From: Willaertia magna
Taxonomy: Eukaryota; Heterolobosea; Eutetramitea; Acrasida; Naegleriidae
DNA: 54,086 nt
Direction: 5' to 3'
Assembly (NCBI GenBank): GCA_902984215.1
Contig: CADWAF010000031.1
Span: 1-54,086, forward strand
Shown here: positions 21,015 through 30,241 of the stretch, piece after piece
Numbering within the stretch: the stretch's first letter is position 1
Layout of the letters: the number at the start of each line of letters is the position of its first letter
Made by a program: the position numbers and the translations under genes
Notes under the pieces: model-generated
Seen by the model: the letters and a program-made list of their open reading frames with translations, nothing else
Databases searched by the model: none
What the model was told of the DNA's origin: nothing

Positions 21015-21592
21015 ATTTTTTGTTTTCACAAGTAGTACCGGTTGTCTGTTGCATAAATAATTCTTGAATAATGTCTGAACGAAAATGAAAGGCAGTGTTT
21101 AGGTTGAAGATTTGCATGATTTTAGTTACTAGATAGTTCTAGGATTACGTTAGTCATGTTGCAAAGAAGGAATTTAAAGAAACCGATTGAATTCAATGGC
21201 CAATGTTTTAATTGTAACTTTCCAAGAATTCCAACTATAAAAAACCAAAGGAATAAGCAATTAATTCCAAATTACATCTACGGCCATTAAATAAACTTAT
21301 TTTTAAATTTATGCAAAATATTTAAAAGTCCATTGTAAAAAATTGTTTGATATTGCCCTTAGAAACACAAAGCCCAATTTTTTTGCAAAAAAAAAATCCT
21401 AACCAACCGTTTTTTTCTCCCCTTCTTTTCTTCTTTTTCTCCAATAATTGCAAGTATTACCTTCTGACAGATAGACAGTAGTAGTACACCCTTCGCATTA
21501 AAGAGAAATCATATAATTTGTTGAACCACAATCAACAGTAACAACCACTACCTTTCGCTACACATCCGCAACTTTCCAATAATAACAACAAC
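21015..21592. other. divergent promoter region, no supported gene
   Basis: This 578-bp region separates the starts of the CtlX-like gene (minus) and the RNB exonuclease gene (plus). It holds a 44-codon ORF at 21156-21290 (plus) that I do not consider supported, and an A run near 21387. Nothing else stands out. Confidence 0.5.
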
Positions 21593-24445
21593 ATGTCAAA
21601 ACCAACTCCTTTTAAAAAGTATAAAGATGGTTTAAAAAATATAAATTTCATCACAAAAAAGACCTCTAACTATGGATTTTATTCCGCCATTAATAGTGAA
21701 CCATTCTCTTCATCCGTTACACCACAATATGAAACTACCCCTTCCTCTTCACAAAACACAGACGCATATTACTATAATACCTATCACTTAAATAATTATC
21801 ATTATCAAGGTGGTGCGACAAGATATCAACCACATCATCATTCCCCTAACGCTCCAAATCCATATTATGATGAAGAAGCATTCTATTTACAACAAGAACA
21901 AGGTGGTGAATACACAACTAGTAATAATAACAATAATAATGAAGTAGATTTTAATAAACAACAAGAATCGGATTATGCTAGAAAAAAACTACAATTTATT
22001 GGATCAAGATTTTATAGAAAGAGTAGTACTAGCGCAACAAGAACAAATAAAATTCAAAGAGATAATATAAATAATACTAAAAGATCATTCCATACTAATG
22101 TTACATTTTCTACAAATAATACACCTAGTTCAATGAATTTATTAAAAGTATTTAAGATTGATGAAATTAAAAATGTAATTGTTGAATATGATGATGAATA
22201 TGAGAGGAAGTTAGCAGTTATAACTGGACCTGAAACATTAGATGAAAATAATACAAAATGGAATTTAATTGATATTTATGGAGAGAATAAAGTTATTAAT
22301 TCAAGTCAATTAACATATCAATTTACAATAGATTCCGAAAGAGGATTTAATATAGAAGATATTAAACAAATGCAACAAGAAAGTAATAAATTAATAAGTA
22401 GTATTTCAAGTGAAGAATATGAAAAGATGTGGAAGATATTTTTACAGAGGAAGAGCGTAAAAATTACTATAAAAGAAGCGGCAGAATATTTATTTCAATC
22501 TTCATGTTCTACAGCCTTATATTCAGCCTATAGAGTATTATATAAGAATGCATTATATTTTAAACATACATCTAATTTAAATTTTGAATGTAGATCATTA
22601 AGAGAAGTTGAAGAATTAAAACAAATGGGAAGTGAAGAGAAAGAAAATATTCTTTACGATAAAATATTTTTATTAAAAATAATTAATAGATTAATAATTA
22701 CAAATGAAGAAAGAAGTTTATTTTATAAACAATTAAAAAATAATATTATGAAAGAAATTAAAGCAATGAGACCTGAAATTGAATTTACAAAAGAATCAAT
22801 GGAATTAAATGAAAATGAAGATTCTGAAAGGATAAAATTATTTAGATCTTATGCTTTAGGAATGTATAATAATTTAGATACAAAAAAGAAGATTTATGAA
22901 GCTTATTTTAAACCATTAGGTGCAGATGATCATTTACAAGCATTTCGTGTTGCTAGAGATTTACAATTATTTAAAACTCAAAATATCCATTTATTAAGAT
23001 CAATGGAAGAAGAAATGCCACATGTACGTGACGCATCAAAATTTAAACAAACAATTAAAGAATTAAAAGAATCTATACTTTCATCACCTGATCCAGATAA
23101 AATGATTAGAAGAGATTTAAGACATTTAACTGTATATACATTAGATGATTACCCTTTAACAACAGAGATTGATGATGGTGTTAGTATTGAAACTATTAAT
23201 AATGATGTTTATATTTATGTTCATATAGCTGATGTTTCTAGATATATAACCCCAGGTACTTTACTTGACAAAGAAGCACAACGTAGAGTATCTAGTGTTT
23301 ATTTACCTGAATGTAAACTATCTATGATACCTGCTGAATTAAGCGAAGATATATTAAGTTTATCACCTGATAAGGAGAATTATACATTAACTTTCCGTTG
23401 TAAATTTAATGAAGATGGTTCTATAGCTGATTGGGATATATTCCCTGCAATTACTGGTAAAATTGTAAAACTTGATTATGTTGAGGCTGATCAGATTTTA
23501 GAACAAAGTACCTCATCTGATGTTAAGACTTATGAATCCTTAAAGACAATGTTAGATATTGCTAATAAACGTTTTAGATTTCGTTTAAAGAGAGGAGCTA
23601 ATCCACCACCAATTACTCCAAAGCCAAAAGTAAAAGTTACTGAAGAAGAAAAGATAATTGAAGTTGATACTACTTTGGAAGAACAAGCAAGTGCCTCAAG
23701 AAGATTGGTAGCTGAGTTTATGATTGCTGCAAATGAAATCGGAGGATTTTATGCTGCCAAACATGATATTGCTGTTCCATATAGAGGTACTAGAACTACA
23801 GCTTCTGGAATAATAACTTCTGAAGAAGAGATTGACACACTATTAAATTTAAATGTTCACATGTCAGATAAGGAATTGGCAAATTTAATGTTGAAAGGTA
23901 GTAATGGCTCACTACCCGGTGGATATTGTATTAATCAATCACCAAAATTCCATCAAGGTATTGGTACTGCAAACTATGTTCAAGTAACATCTCCAATAAG
24001 AAGATATAGTGATTTGTTGGTTCATCATCAATTAAAAGCACAAATGAGAGGAGAAGAACCACCTTACAAATGGGATGATTTACAAGAAGTATTATTTGCA
24101 ATAGAACCAATTTCCAGAGCTATAACTTCGTTACAAAAAAAGAGTGAAAGGTTTTGGCTTTTGAAATATTTTGAACATCACTTAACGAAGCAATCAGGAA
24201 AGAATAATAAATATAGAGCTCTAGTTTTAGATAGTAAAAGAAATAGTACTAGCTTTGATAATGATATGCCTTACCTTTCCTTTTTATATTTATTAGATAC
24301 TGCATTCAGGACAACTGTAAAATCAAACAACAAACATGCTCAAGGGGAATTTGTAAATGTCCGGGTTGCCTCAGTTTCACCGTACAATGATGAAATAAGT
24401 TTCGAAGAAATTGAAACAAATACTTCATCGTCACTGGATAAATAA
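21593..24445 (+). CDS. RNase II/R-family (RNB) 3'-5' exoribonuclease, organellar type
   Basis: It is a single 950-aa exon. Residues 1-185 are basic and Asn/Tyr-rich with few acidic residues, consistent with mitochondrial import though not a textbook presequence. The RNB domain starts near residue 504: LTVYTLDDYPLTTEIDDGVS carries the four metal-binding acidic positions, in the form seen in Dss1 and plant RNR1 rather than the cytosolic Rrp44 form. Further blocks are VHIADVSRYI, RRVSSVYLPE, MIPAELSEDILSL, and the C-terminal SPIRRYSDLLVHHQL. The last 70 residues may be a degenerate S1 domain. Likely role: processive decay or 3' maturation of mitochondrial RNA. Convergent with TMEM120, 18 bp between stops. 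Confidence 0.87.
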   Translation: MSKPTPFKKYKDGLKNINFITKKTSNYGFYSAINSEPFSSSVTPQYETTPSSSQNTDAYYYNTYHLNNYHYQGGATRYQPHHHSPNAPNPYYDEEAFYLQQEQGGEYTTSNNNNNNEVDFNKQQESDYARKKLQFIGSRFYRKSSTSATRTNKIQRDNINNTKRSFHTNVTFSTNNTPSSMNLLKVFKIDEIKNVIVEYDDEYERKLAVITGPETLDENNTKWNLIDIYGENKVINSSQLTYQFTIDSERGFNIEDIKQMQQESNKLISSISSEEYEKMWKIFLQRKSVKITIKEAAEYLFQSSCSTALYSAYRVLYKNALYFKHTSNLNFECRSLREVEELKQMGSEEKENILYDKIFLLKIINRLIITNEERSLFYKQLKNNIMKEIKAMRPEIEFTKESMELNENEDSERIKLFRSYALGMYNNLDTKKKIYEAYFKPLGADDHLQAFRVARDLQLFKTQNIHLLRSMEEEMPHVRDASKFKQTIKELKESILSSPDPDKMIRRDLRHLTVYTLDDYPLTTEIDDGVSIETINNDVYIYVHIADVSRYITPGTLLDKEAQRRVSSVYLPECKLSMIPAELSEDILSLSPDKENYTLTFRCKFNEDGSIADWDIFPAITGKIVKLDYVEADQILEQSTSSDVKTYESLKTMLDIANKRFRFRLKRGANPPPITPKPKVKVTEEEKIIEVDTTLEEQASASRRLVAEFMIAANEIGGFYAAKHDIAVPYRGTRTTASGIITSEEEIDTLLNLNVHMSDKELANLMLKGSNGSLPGGYCINQSPKFHQGIGTANYVQVTSPIRRYSDLLVHHQLKAQMRGEEPPYKWDDLQEVLFAIEPISRAITSLQKKSERFWLLKYFEHHLTKQSGKNNKYRALVLDSKRNSTSFDNDMPYLSFLYLLDTAFRTTVKSNNKHAQGEFVNVRVASVSPYNDEISFEEIETNTSSSLDK

Positions 24446-24463
24446 AATTATTTATTATAAAAC

Positions 24464-25614
24464 TTATTGTTGTTTCTTAGACATTCTCTTCACCTTCTTT
24501 AAAAGAACTTGAACAGTTGTTACAAAGTTTCCAATAAATAAAACAATGAATAAAGTAGCCATTGCATAAACTTGCCAATCAATCTTTGCCCAACCACCAA
24601 AATCATCAATATGAAATACTCCCCAATTAGCTAAAAGGTAAGCATTGTAAAGTTGGAAGAATTGACCAAGAAAAACAAAAGGTAATAAAATAAATAAAGT
24701 TAGTGATTTTTCAACAACAACTTGTGAACTATCAGAATTAGCAACATCTAACATACTTGATTTACCAATTGCAGTTCTAACATAAAGTCTTTCTTTTTGA
24801 TATTTATATTGTACTACTTGTACAATAGAAGTATAAAAAGCATAAATATAAAAGTAAGGACGATAATGTTGATATAAATTACTATCAGGCCATGTCAATA
24901 AAGTAGCTACAACTAAAACAGATAAATAATGATGTCTAATCCACCATGCTTTAATATTACTTCCATTAACTCTTAAAATATTTTCTCTAATTGCTAATGT
25001 TAAATAAAAATATGTTAAATATAATTGATAAATTGTATCAAATACTCTAGAATGAACTACAAAACACATAAATAATGTTAACGGTATATTTAATACTGTA
25101 TTTTTATATTTAAAATCTTCATATTCTCTTTTATAATTAAATTTCTTCTTTTCATCTCCATTTAAAACAACATTATTTTCTTTTCCTAGAAATAACTATT
25201 TATCAAATATTATTTAATTACTATTAAATATTAAATACTTACTTCAACAAAAAATCCACCACTATTTATTGTTTGTCTATCCATTGATTCTAATGTTTTT
25301 AAACAATGTTTAATTTTATGTTTTTCTTCATGAAAAGGTTCAGTTTTTTGATCTTGATCATTCTTTTTATTATTGTTATTCTTATTATTATTAGAAGATA
25401 ATGTTGTTGGAGTGGAAGTGGATGGAATTCTATCTAAACAATACTTTAATCTTTTTCTTTGTTCTTGAATTTGTTTCTTAAATTTAACTTCACTTGTATA
25501 TAAATCTACTCTTTTCTCTTTAAGTAAATTATCAAAACCTTTCTCTATTGTTTCTTGTTCTTTTAGACAATCAGCATACTCTTCTTCAAAAGTATTTACT
25601 TTAGTTTCTTCCAT
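24464..25614 (-). CDS. TMEM120: TMEM120/TACAN-family multipass membrane protein
   Basis: TMEM120 proteins are six-helix membrane proteins of the ER/nuclear envelope with a fold like fatty acid elongases; enzyme and mechanosensor roles have been proposed. Exon 1 is 25614-25243 (coiled-coil N-terminus, with an Asn-rich insertion near residues 70-85) and exon 2 is 25195-24464, joined across a 47-nt GTAAGT intron, giving 367 aa. I chose the acceptor at 25196 because it reads LFLGKENNVVL in frame, matching the family core. Signature blocks are LAIRENILRVNGSNIKAWW, IRHHYLS (with the HH pair of the pocket), LTWPDSNLYQ and FLGQFFQLYNAYLL. The call is strong; molecular function is debated in the family. 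Confidence 0.9.
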
Positions 25615-25925
25615 TTTTTAAATTCCTTTTCTTCTTAGGAGTGTAGATGTTTTATTGTTGTTGCAAAGAAATTGGGTTTTTGAAATAATTTGAGAAATTA
25701 CAACACTCGGGATTGTTCAAATTTTGAATTGTTAAAGATCACGGAAATTAAATTATATTCTTTTGGATCATTACATTTAAAGTCTTTGGTGATTTACAGT
25801 AAAAGTCTATATAAACTGGAGACAGTGGTACAAATAATAGATGACAACTTTATTGAGGAAAGTATTTACATAATGTGGAGGCAAAATTGGATAGTATAAT
25901 ATTTAATACAATAGTGTTAAATTGA
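25615..25925. other. tandem intergenic spacer (minus-strand genes)
   Basis: This 311-bp gap lies between the 3' end of the Zn2Cys6 gene and the start of TMEM120. It can be read open on the plus strand from 25690 to 25899, but that frame has no ATG at its start and no recognisable content. I see no feature here. Confidence 0.5.
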
Positions 25926-28508
25926 TTATTCAAATAGGAGAGCAATATGTGAATATTGGCAAGGATGAATTTGTTGAGGATGTTGGTGTTTAGTTAATTC
26001 TAAAATAAATTTAGCCTCAGCGTCATTAGGCAGTGCTTTAATTAATTCTTCAATCAGTTCATGTTTTCCTTTCTTTAAGGACTCTTCTTTTGTTTTTTGA
26101 TCTGTCATATGAAGAGCTTCTTTTAGTTTTGACAATTGTTTAATCATCATCTTCACAACATGGAATCCCTTAACAAATGGATTATCTTTTTCTGACTGTA
26201 CAGGTTGTTTAGTCATTTCATTAAATTGAGTAGAATCAAGTAAGAATGAATCTTCATTCAAAGTCTCACTCTTTTCATTTCCAACTTCACTAAATAACAT
26301 TGACAATAAATTGGCATTTCCACTACTAAATGGATCCTCAAATATCTCATCAGTAAAATCTGTTGCTGTTGTGTTTTGATGAGGAGGGACAATAGATTGG
26401 GTAGGTGAGGATGGAGAAGTACCATGAGTAGAGGAAGCAGAACTTGTTGATTGAGGAGTTGATTGACAATCTGTTTGTATAATAGAAGAAACCAAACCAT
26501 TAGGAGGAATGTTGATAGTTGTAGAGGTAGGTTGATTGCTAGTGTTATTGTTAGCACCGTTGTCAATCATACCGCCAAGACCAAATAATGAATTGCCACC
26601 ACCCATTTGTTGTAACAGGATTGCATTTTCAATTTGATTAATTAAATCACCATATAGTTTTTGAACAACGCCATACCTCGAAGATAAAGCTCGTAATGCA
26701 CGTAAATCATCTTTAAAGTCAATAGGCGTAGTGCTTTGTCTCCAATATTGTAAACGAATGCTGACTGCTTTAGCTACACCGTTAGCAATTAAATAAGGTG
26801 TAAAAATATATTTTTCTGTCTTTGTGTGTGCAATAATTTCATTAGCATAATGAAGTAAAGTTAATGGCGAAATACTTTCTACTCTTCTATACAAATCTAG
26901 GAAAAATTCTTGGGTGAAAATATATAAAATTATATTGAAAATATCTCCCTCTTTAGAATTATACATTGTTTCAAATAATAACCCATAATATGTTTGTGCA
27001 ATTTGAACTACATGTTCGATAAGGGGCAAGTATAGACTTTCAATACTTCCCTTTTCATTACTTATAAAACTGGTGTCAAGTTTAAGTCTTGATCCAAATA
27101 CTCCAATTCTTACTTTACTTTCTGAATTATATAATTTAGCAGTATAATCGGATAGAAAAGTATCAGTATATCTAACTAATATTCTAAGTAAAAACTTTGG
27201 TAATGAAGGATTGATATCTTGTTGATGTGCATAACAAGCACCAACAGAACCTACTTGTTGGTCGTTAGGTCCGCCATATCCATGTAAGCCAATCATTTGT
27301 TTCACCATTGCAAGGTACAAAGAGGTTTTTCTGAAATCTCCTTCCCCACACAAAAATTGACAAACATAATACAATGCAACAGCTACATAAATGTTGTCCA
27401 TGTTATCAAAATGTTTAGAAATACTCTCTTTTGAAGAACTATGAAGGAATTCCATTACTTTCTTACGGGATTCACCTTTTAATACATAATCACCAGATTG
27501 TTGTAGTGCCAATGCCAAAATGGAATACAGAGTAGAAACCAAACTATCGAAAGTTAGAGAATCCAATTGTAATTGTCCATTCAACACATTAGTGTTATCG
27601 TGCCCCATTAATAAATCTATCAAACTGTCTAGCACTCCCTTTTCTACTAAAGCAAATCCAGCGCACAATTCTTTATAATACAAATCCAATAATGTATGCG
27701 CTGTGTATCTGAAATTTGGAGAATGCACGTAATTTGATAATACCATGCCATAATTTGTTGGATCAGGTATTTCTAATACGTTGAATGGCATCATAGGTGG
27801 ATGAGAAATTACTGGAGTGCTAGATGTTGGAATGCTTGATGTTGGAGTATTACCGCCCATGAGGCAAGGGTTGTTAGGTAAACCCGAAGTAATAACAGAC
27901 AAATTCGTTGGCACAGACACTGGTGGAATGTTTGTTTGAGGGACCATATTACTGGTGATAGTTGGTGCTGTTGACATTGTGTCAGTAGGCGAACAAGAAC
28001 CATTCCTTTTCCTCTTCTTTTTATCTTTTTGGTCTTGTCCTTTCCTAGATTTTAAATAAACACATTCCTTTCCCATTTTCTTGCAATAATAACATGATGG
28101 CAACTCTCGCGAACACTTTTTATGTCTAGCTCTACAATTAGTGCATGCGATTTGTGCAAAATTACTACTCGTATTTATTGTTGGGCTTGGGCATGTTATA
28201 CTAGTATTGTCAGATGGTGGAATAGATTGATGATTAACTACTACTGGCATTGTATGATGAGAAACTGTAGGTAAATTAGTGAAATTAGTTGTTTGAAGAG
28301 TTCCAACTTCAGGTAACTTGTGTTGTTCCATACTAATCATTGATTCATTAAAAGGAGTACTAGGAGAAGAATAATTACTACTATTATTACTATTACTACT
28401 GTTACTGGCAGTACTTATATTCATACTTGAAGTGCCAGATATTGCTTGATGATACGGAATACTGTTGTTATTTCCTCCAAGGCTAGCAGGTTGCCTAGAT
28501 TCGCTCAT
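25926..28508 (-). CDS. Zn2Cys6 (Gal4-type) binuclear cluster transcription factor
   Basis: The DNA-binding domain is a textbook C-x2-C-x6-C-x6-C-x2-C-x6-C cluster (CTNCRARHKKC, then C-x2-C in SCYYCKKMGKEC) encoded near nt 28150-28053. A basic stretch KKKRKR follows, probably a nuclear signal and linker. A middle region of about 350 mostly helical residues (VLDSLIDLLMG to FYLDLYRRVESIS) resembles the regulatory domains of fungal Zn2Cys6 factors, and Ser/Thr/Asn-rich tracts flank it. The frame is open to an ATG at 28607, but that segment lies opposite an exon of the NADH dehydrogenase gene, so I take the ATG at 28508 (860 aa). A still later ATG at 28424 would avoid overlap completely. Targets unknown. 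Confidence 0.85.
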   Translation of the reverse strand: MSESRQPASLGGNNNSIPYHQAISGTSSMNISTASNSSNSNNSSNYSSPSTPFNESMISMEQHKLPEVGTLQTTNFTNLPTVSHHTMPVVVNHQSIPPSDNTSITCPSPTINTSSNFAQIACTNCRARHKKCSRELPSCYYCKKMGKECVYLKSRKGQDQKDKKKRKRNGSCSPTDTMSTAPTITSNMVPQTNIPPVSVPTNLSVITSGLPNNPCLMGGNTPTSSIPTSSTPVISHPPMMPFNVLEIPDPTNYGMVLSNYVHSPNFRYTAHTLLDLYYKELCAGFALVEKGVLDSLIDLLMGHDNTNVLNGQLQLDSLTFDSLVSTLYSILALALQQSGDYVLKGESRKKVMEFLHSSSKESISKHFDNMDNIYVAVALYYVCQFLCGEGDFRKTSLYLAMVKQMIGLHGYGGPNDQQVGSVGACYAHQQDINPSLPKFLLRILVRYTDTFLSDYTAKLYNSESKVRIGVFGSRLKLDTSFISNEKGSIESLYLPLIEHVVQIAQTYYGLLFETMYNSKEGDIFNIILYIFTQEFFLDLYRRVESISPLTLLHYANEIIAHTKTEKYIFTPYLIANGVAKAVSIRLQYWRQSTTPIDFKDDLRALRALSSRYGVVQKLYGDLINQIENAILLQQMGGGNSLFGLGGMIDNGANNNTSNQPTSTTINIPPNGLVSSIIQTDCQSTPQSTSSASSTHGTSPSSPTQSIVPPHQNTTATDFTDEIFEDPFSSGNANLLSMLFSEVGNEKSETLNEDSFLLDSTQFNEMTKQPVQSEKDNPFVKGFHVVKMMIKQLSKLKEALHMTDQKTKEESLKKGKHELIEELIKALPNDAEAKFILELTKHQHPQQIHPCQYSHIALLFE

Positions 28509-30225
28509 TTTTTCAAACAGCCTGTTTTTCTTTGAACTACTTTGGTTTTCACTGAAATTAGTTTTATTAGGAGCAGGCTGGGGATCAGTTAGTGTTCTCC
28601 ACGACATAGATTTAAATTTGTATGACGTCTATATTGTAAGTTAACAATGTTTGTCACATCTTATAATCAACATTACCTCGAAAAACAAAGGTGTCACCAA
28701 GAAACTACTTTATCTTTACCCCTATGTTACCAGCAGCAATTGTAGGTACTGTCTCTATGCAAAGTATAATAGAACCTATCAGAAGTGTTATAGAGAGAAA
28801 GAAAAAAAGAGATGGTTGTAAAGATTGTGTAATTGATTTTTATGAAGCAGAATGTTTTGATATTGACCCTGAAAAACAAACAATAAAATGTAAAGATACT
28901 TCAGGATATGTTGTAAAACATTTGGCAGGTGATAAACTTGAAACTCAATTTGAATTAGTTTATGATAAATTGGTTGTAGCTGTTGGTGCTATTTCAAACA
29001 CATTTGGTGTTAAGGGAGTTGAACAAAATACATTTCCAATGAAAGAAGTAAAAGATGCATTGTTAATAAGGGAAAGAATGTTAGATGTTTTAGAAAGTGC
29101 AAATATGCCTCATTTGTCAGAAGAAGAAAGAAAGAAATCTTTACAGTTTGTTGTAGTTGGTGGTGGTGCTTGTGGTGTAGAATTTGCTGGATATTTGACA
29201 GACTTTTTAATGGAAGATGTTAGAAAACAATACCCTAAAACAGTTGTTGACAATATTAGTGTTGTTGTGATTCAAAGTGGAGATCATGTCTTGAATACTA
29301 TGGATAAAAGAATTTCAGAAATGACAGAAAAAGAATTTAAAGAGGCAAGATCTATTAATATCAAAACGAATAGTAGAGTTGTAGAAGTGAAAGAGAATGA
29401 AGTTGTTCTTTACGATAAAGAAACAAAACAAACTGTCGGTATTCCATTTGGGTAAGTGTTATAATCTGAATTGATTTTGGTATTATTAACAATTATTTAT
29501 TTTTTATTAGTTTATGTATTTGGACAACTGGAATAAGTATGCCTGAAATTGTAAAAACATTAGTTAAGAAACTCCCACCAGATGTAAGAAAAGATAGATC
29601 ATTGACTGTAAATGAAAACTTAAAAGTTATTGGAACTGATAACATTTATTCTATTGGTGACTGTTCCAAAGTACATCAACCTGGATTAGTAGAAAAGTAT
29701 GAAGACTTTTTCGAACAAGCTGATTTAAATAACGACGGCAAATTAAGTGCAATTGAAATTGAGAAATTTGTAAAATTAAAGGAATCTGAAATCCCTCAAT
29801 TGTCTCACATCAATGCTGCAATAACAAAGATATTTGTTAAAACAGGAAGAGAATTTGTCACAAAGCAAGAATTTAAAGAAATTATTCAACAAATCGATGC
29901 ACAACACTATAGACCTTTACCAAGCACTGCTCAAGTAGCTAAAGCTCAAGGAAAGTATTTGGCAGATGAATTGAACCAATTGGCCAAAGAGGGAGAAGAA
30001 ACAAAAGTTGAACCATTTAAATACAAACATTTAGGTTCATTCGCTTATATTGGAGGTAATCATAGTGTAGCTGAATTGGGAGGATATAAAGTTGGAGGGG
30101 CAGTAGCTTGGTATTTATATCGTGGTGTTTACTTTTCAAAACAATTATCTTGGAAGAATAGATATGGATTGGCAAGTGATTGGATGAAAACATTTGTTTT
30201 TGGTCGTGACACAAGTAGATTTTAA
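28449..30225 (+). CDS. NDH2: type II (alternative) NADH dehydrogenase with EF-hand; 5' end unresolved
   Basis: NDH-2 transfers electrons from NADH to ubiquinone at the inner mitochondrial membrane without pumping protons. Certain exons are to 28635, 28691-29451 and 29511-30225, with 55- and 59-nt GTAAGT introns. The first supplies the FAD-binding motif (LVLLGAGWGSVSVL, then LYDVYI) and splices into VSPRNYFIFTPMLP. The second dinucleotide motif is VVVGGGACGVEFAGYL. An EF-hand (DLNNDGKLSAIE) interrupts the C-terminal half, as in Ca-regulated plant and fungal forms; the end is YIGGNHSVAEL. The start is unclear: an ATG at 28449 opens a presequence-like peptide (MIRNTVVISSKASRLPRF), but it is one base out of frame with the FAD exon. 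Convergent with CHFR, 16 bp between stops. Confidence 0.85.
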
Positions 30226-30241
30226 TTGTATAAAAAATTAT

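Noticed and set aside
21156..21290. 44-codon plus-strand ORF with a CFNC pair in the promoter region of the RNB gene
   Set aside because: No homology recognised, very short, and located in a divergent promoter; chance is likely.
25690..25899. 69-codon open frame in the spacer before TMEM120
   Set aside because: It starts with TTG, has no ATG upstream, and no domain-like content.
28509..28607. N-terminal extension of the Zn2Cys6 protein
   Set aside because: The same bases on the other strand encode the FAD-binding exon of NDH2, which is far better supported.
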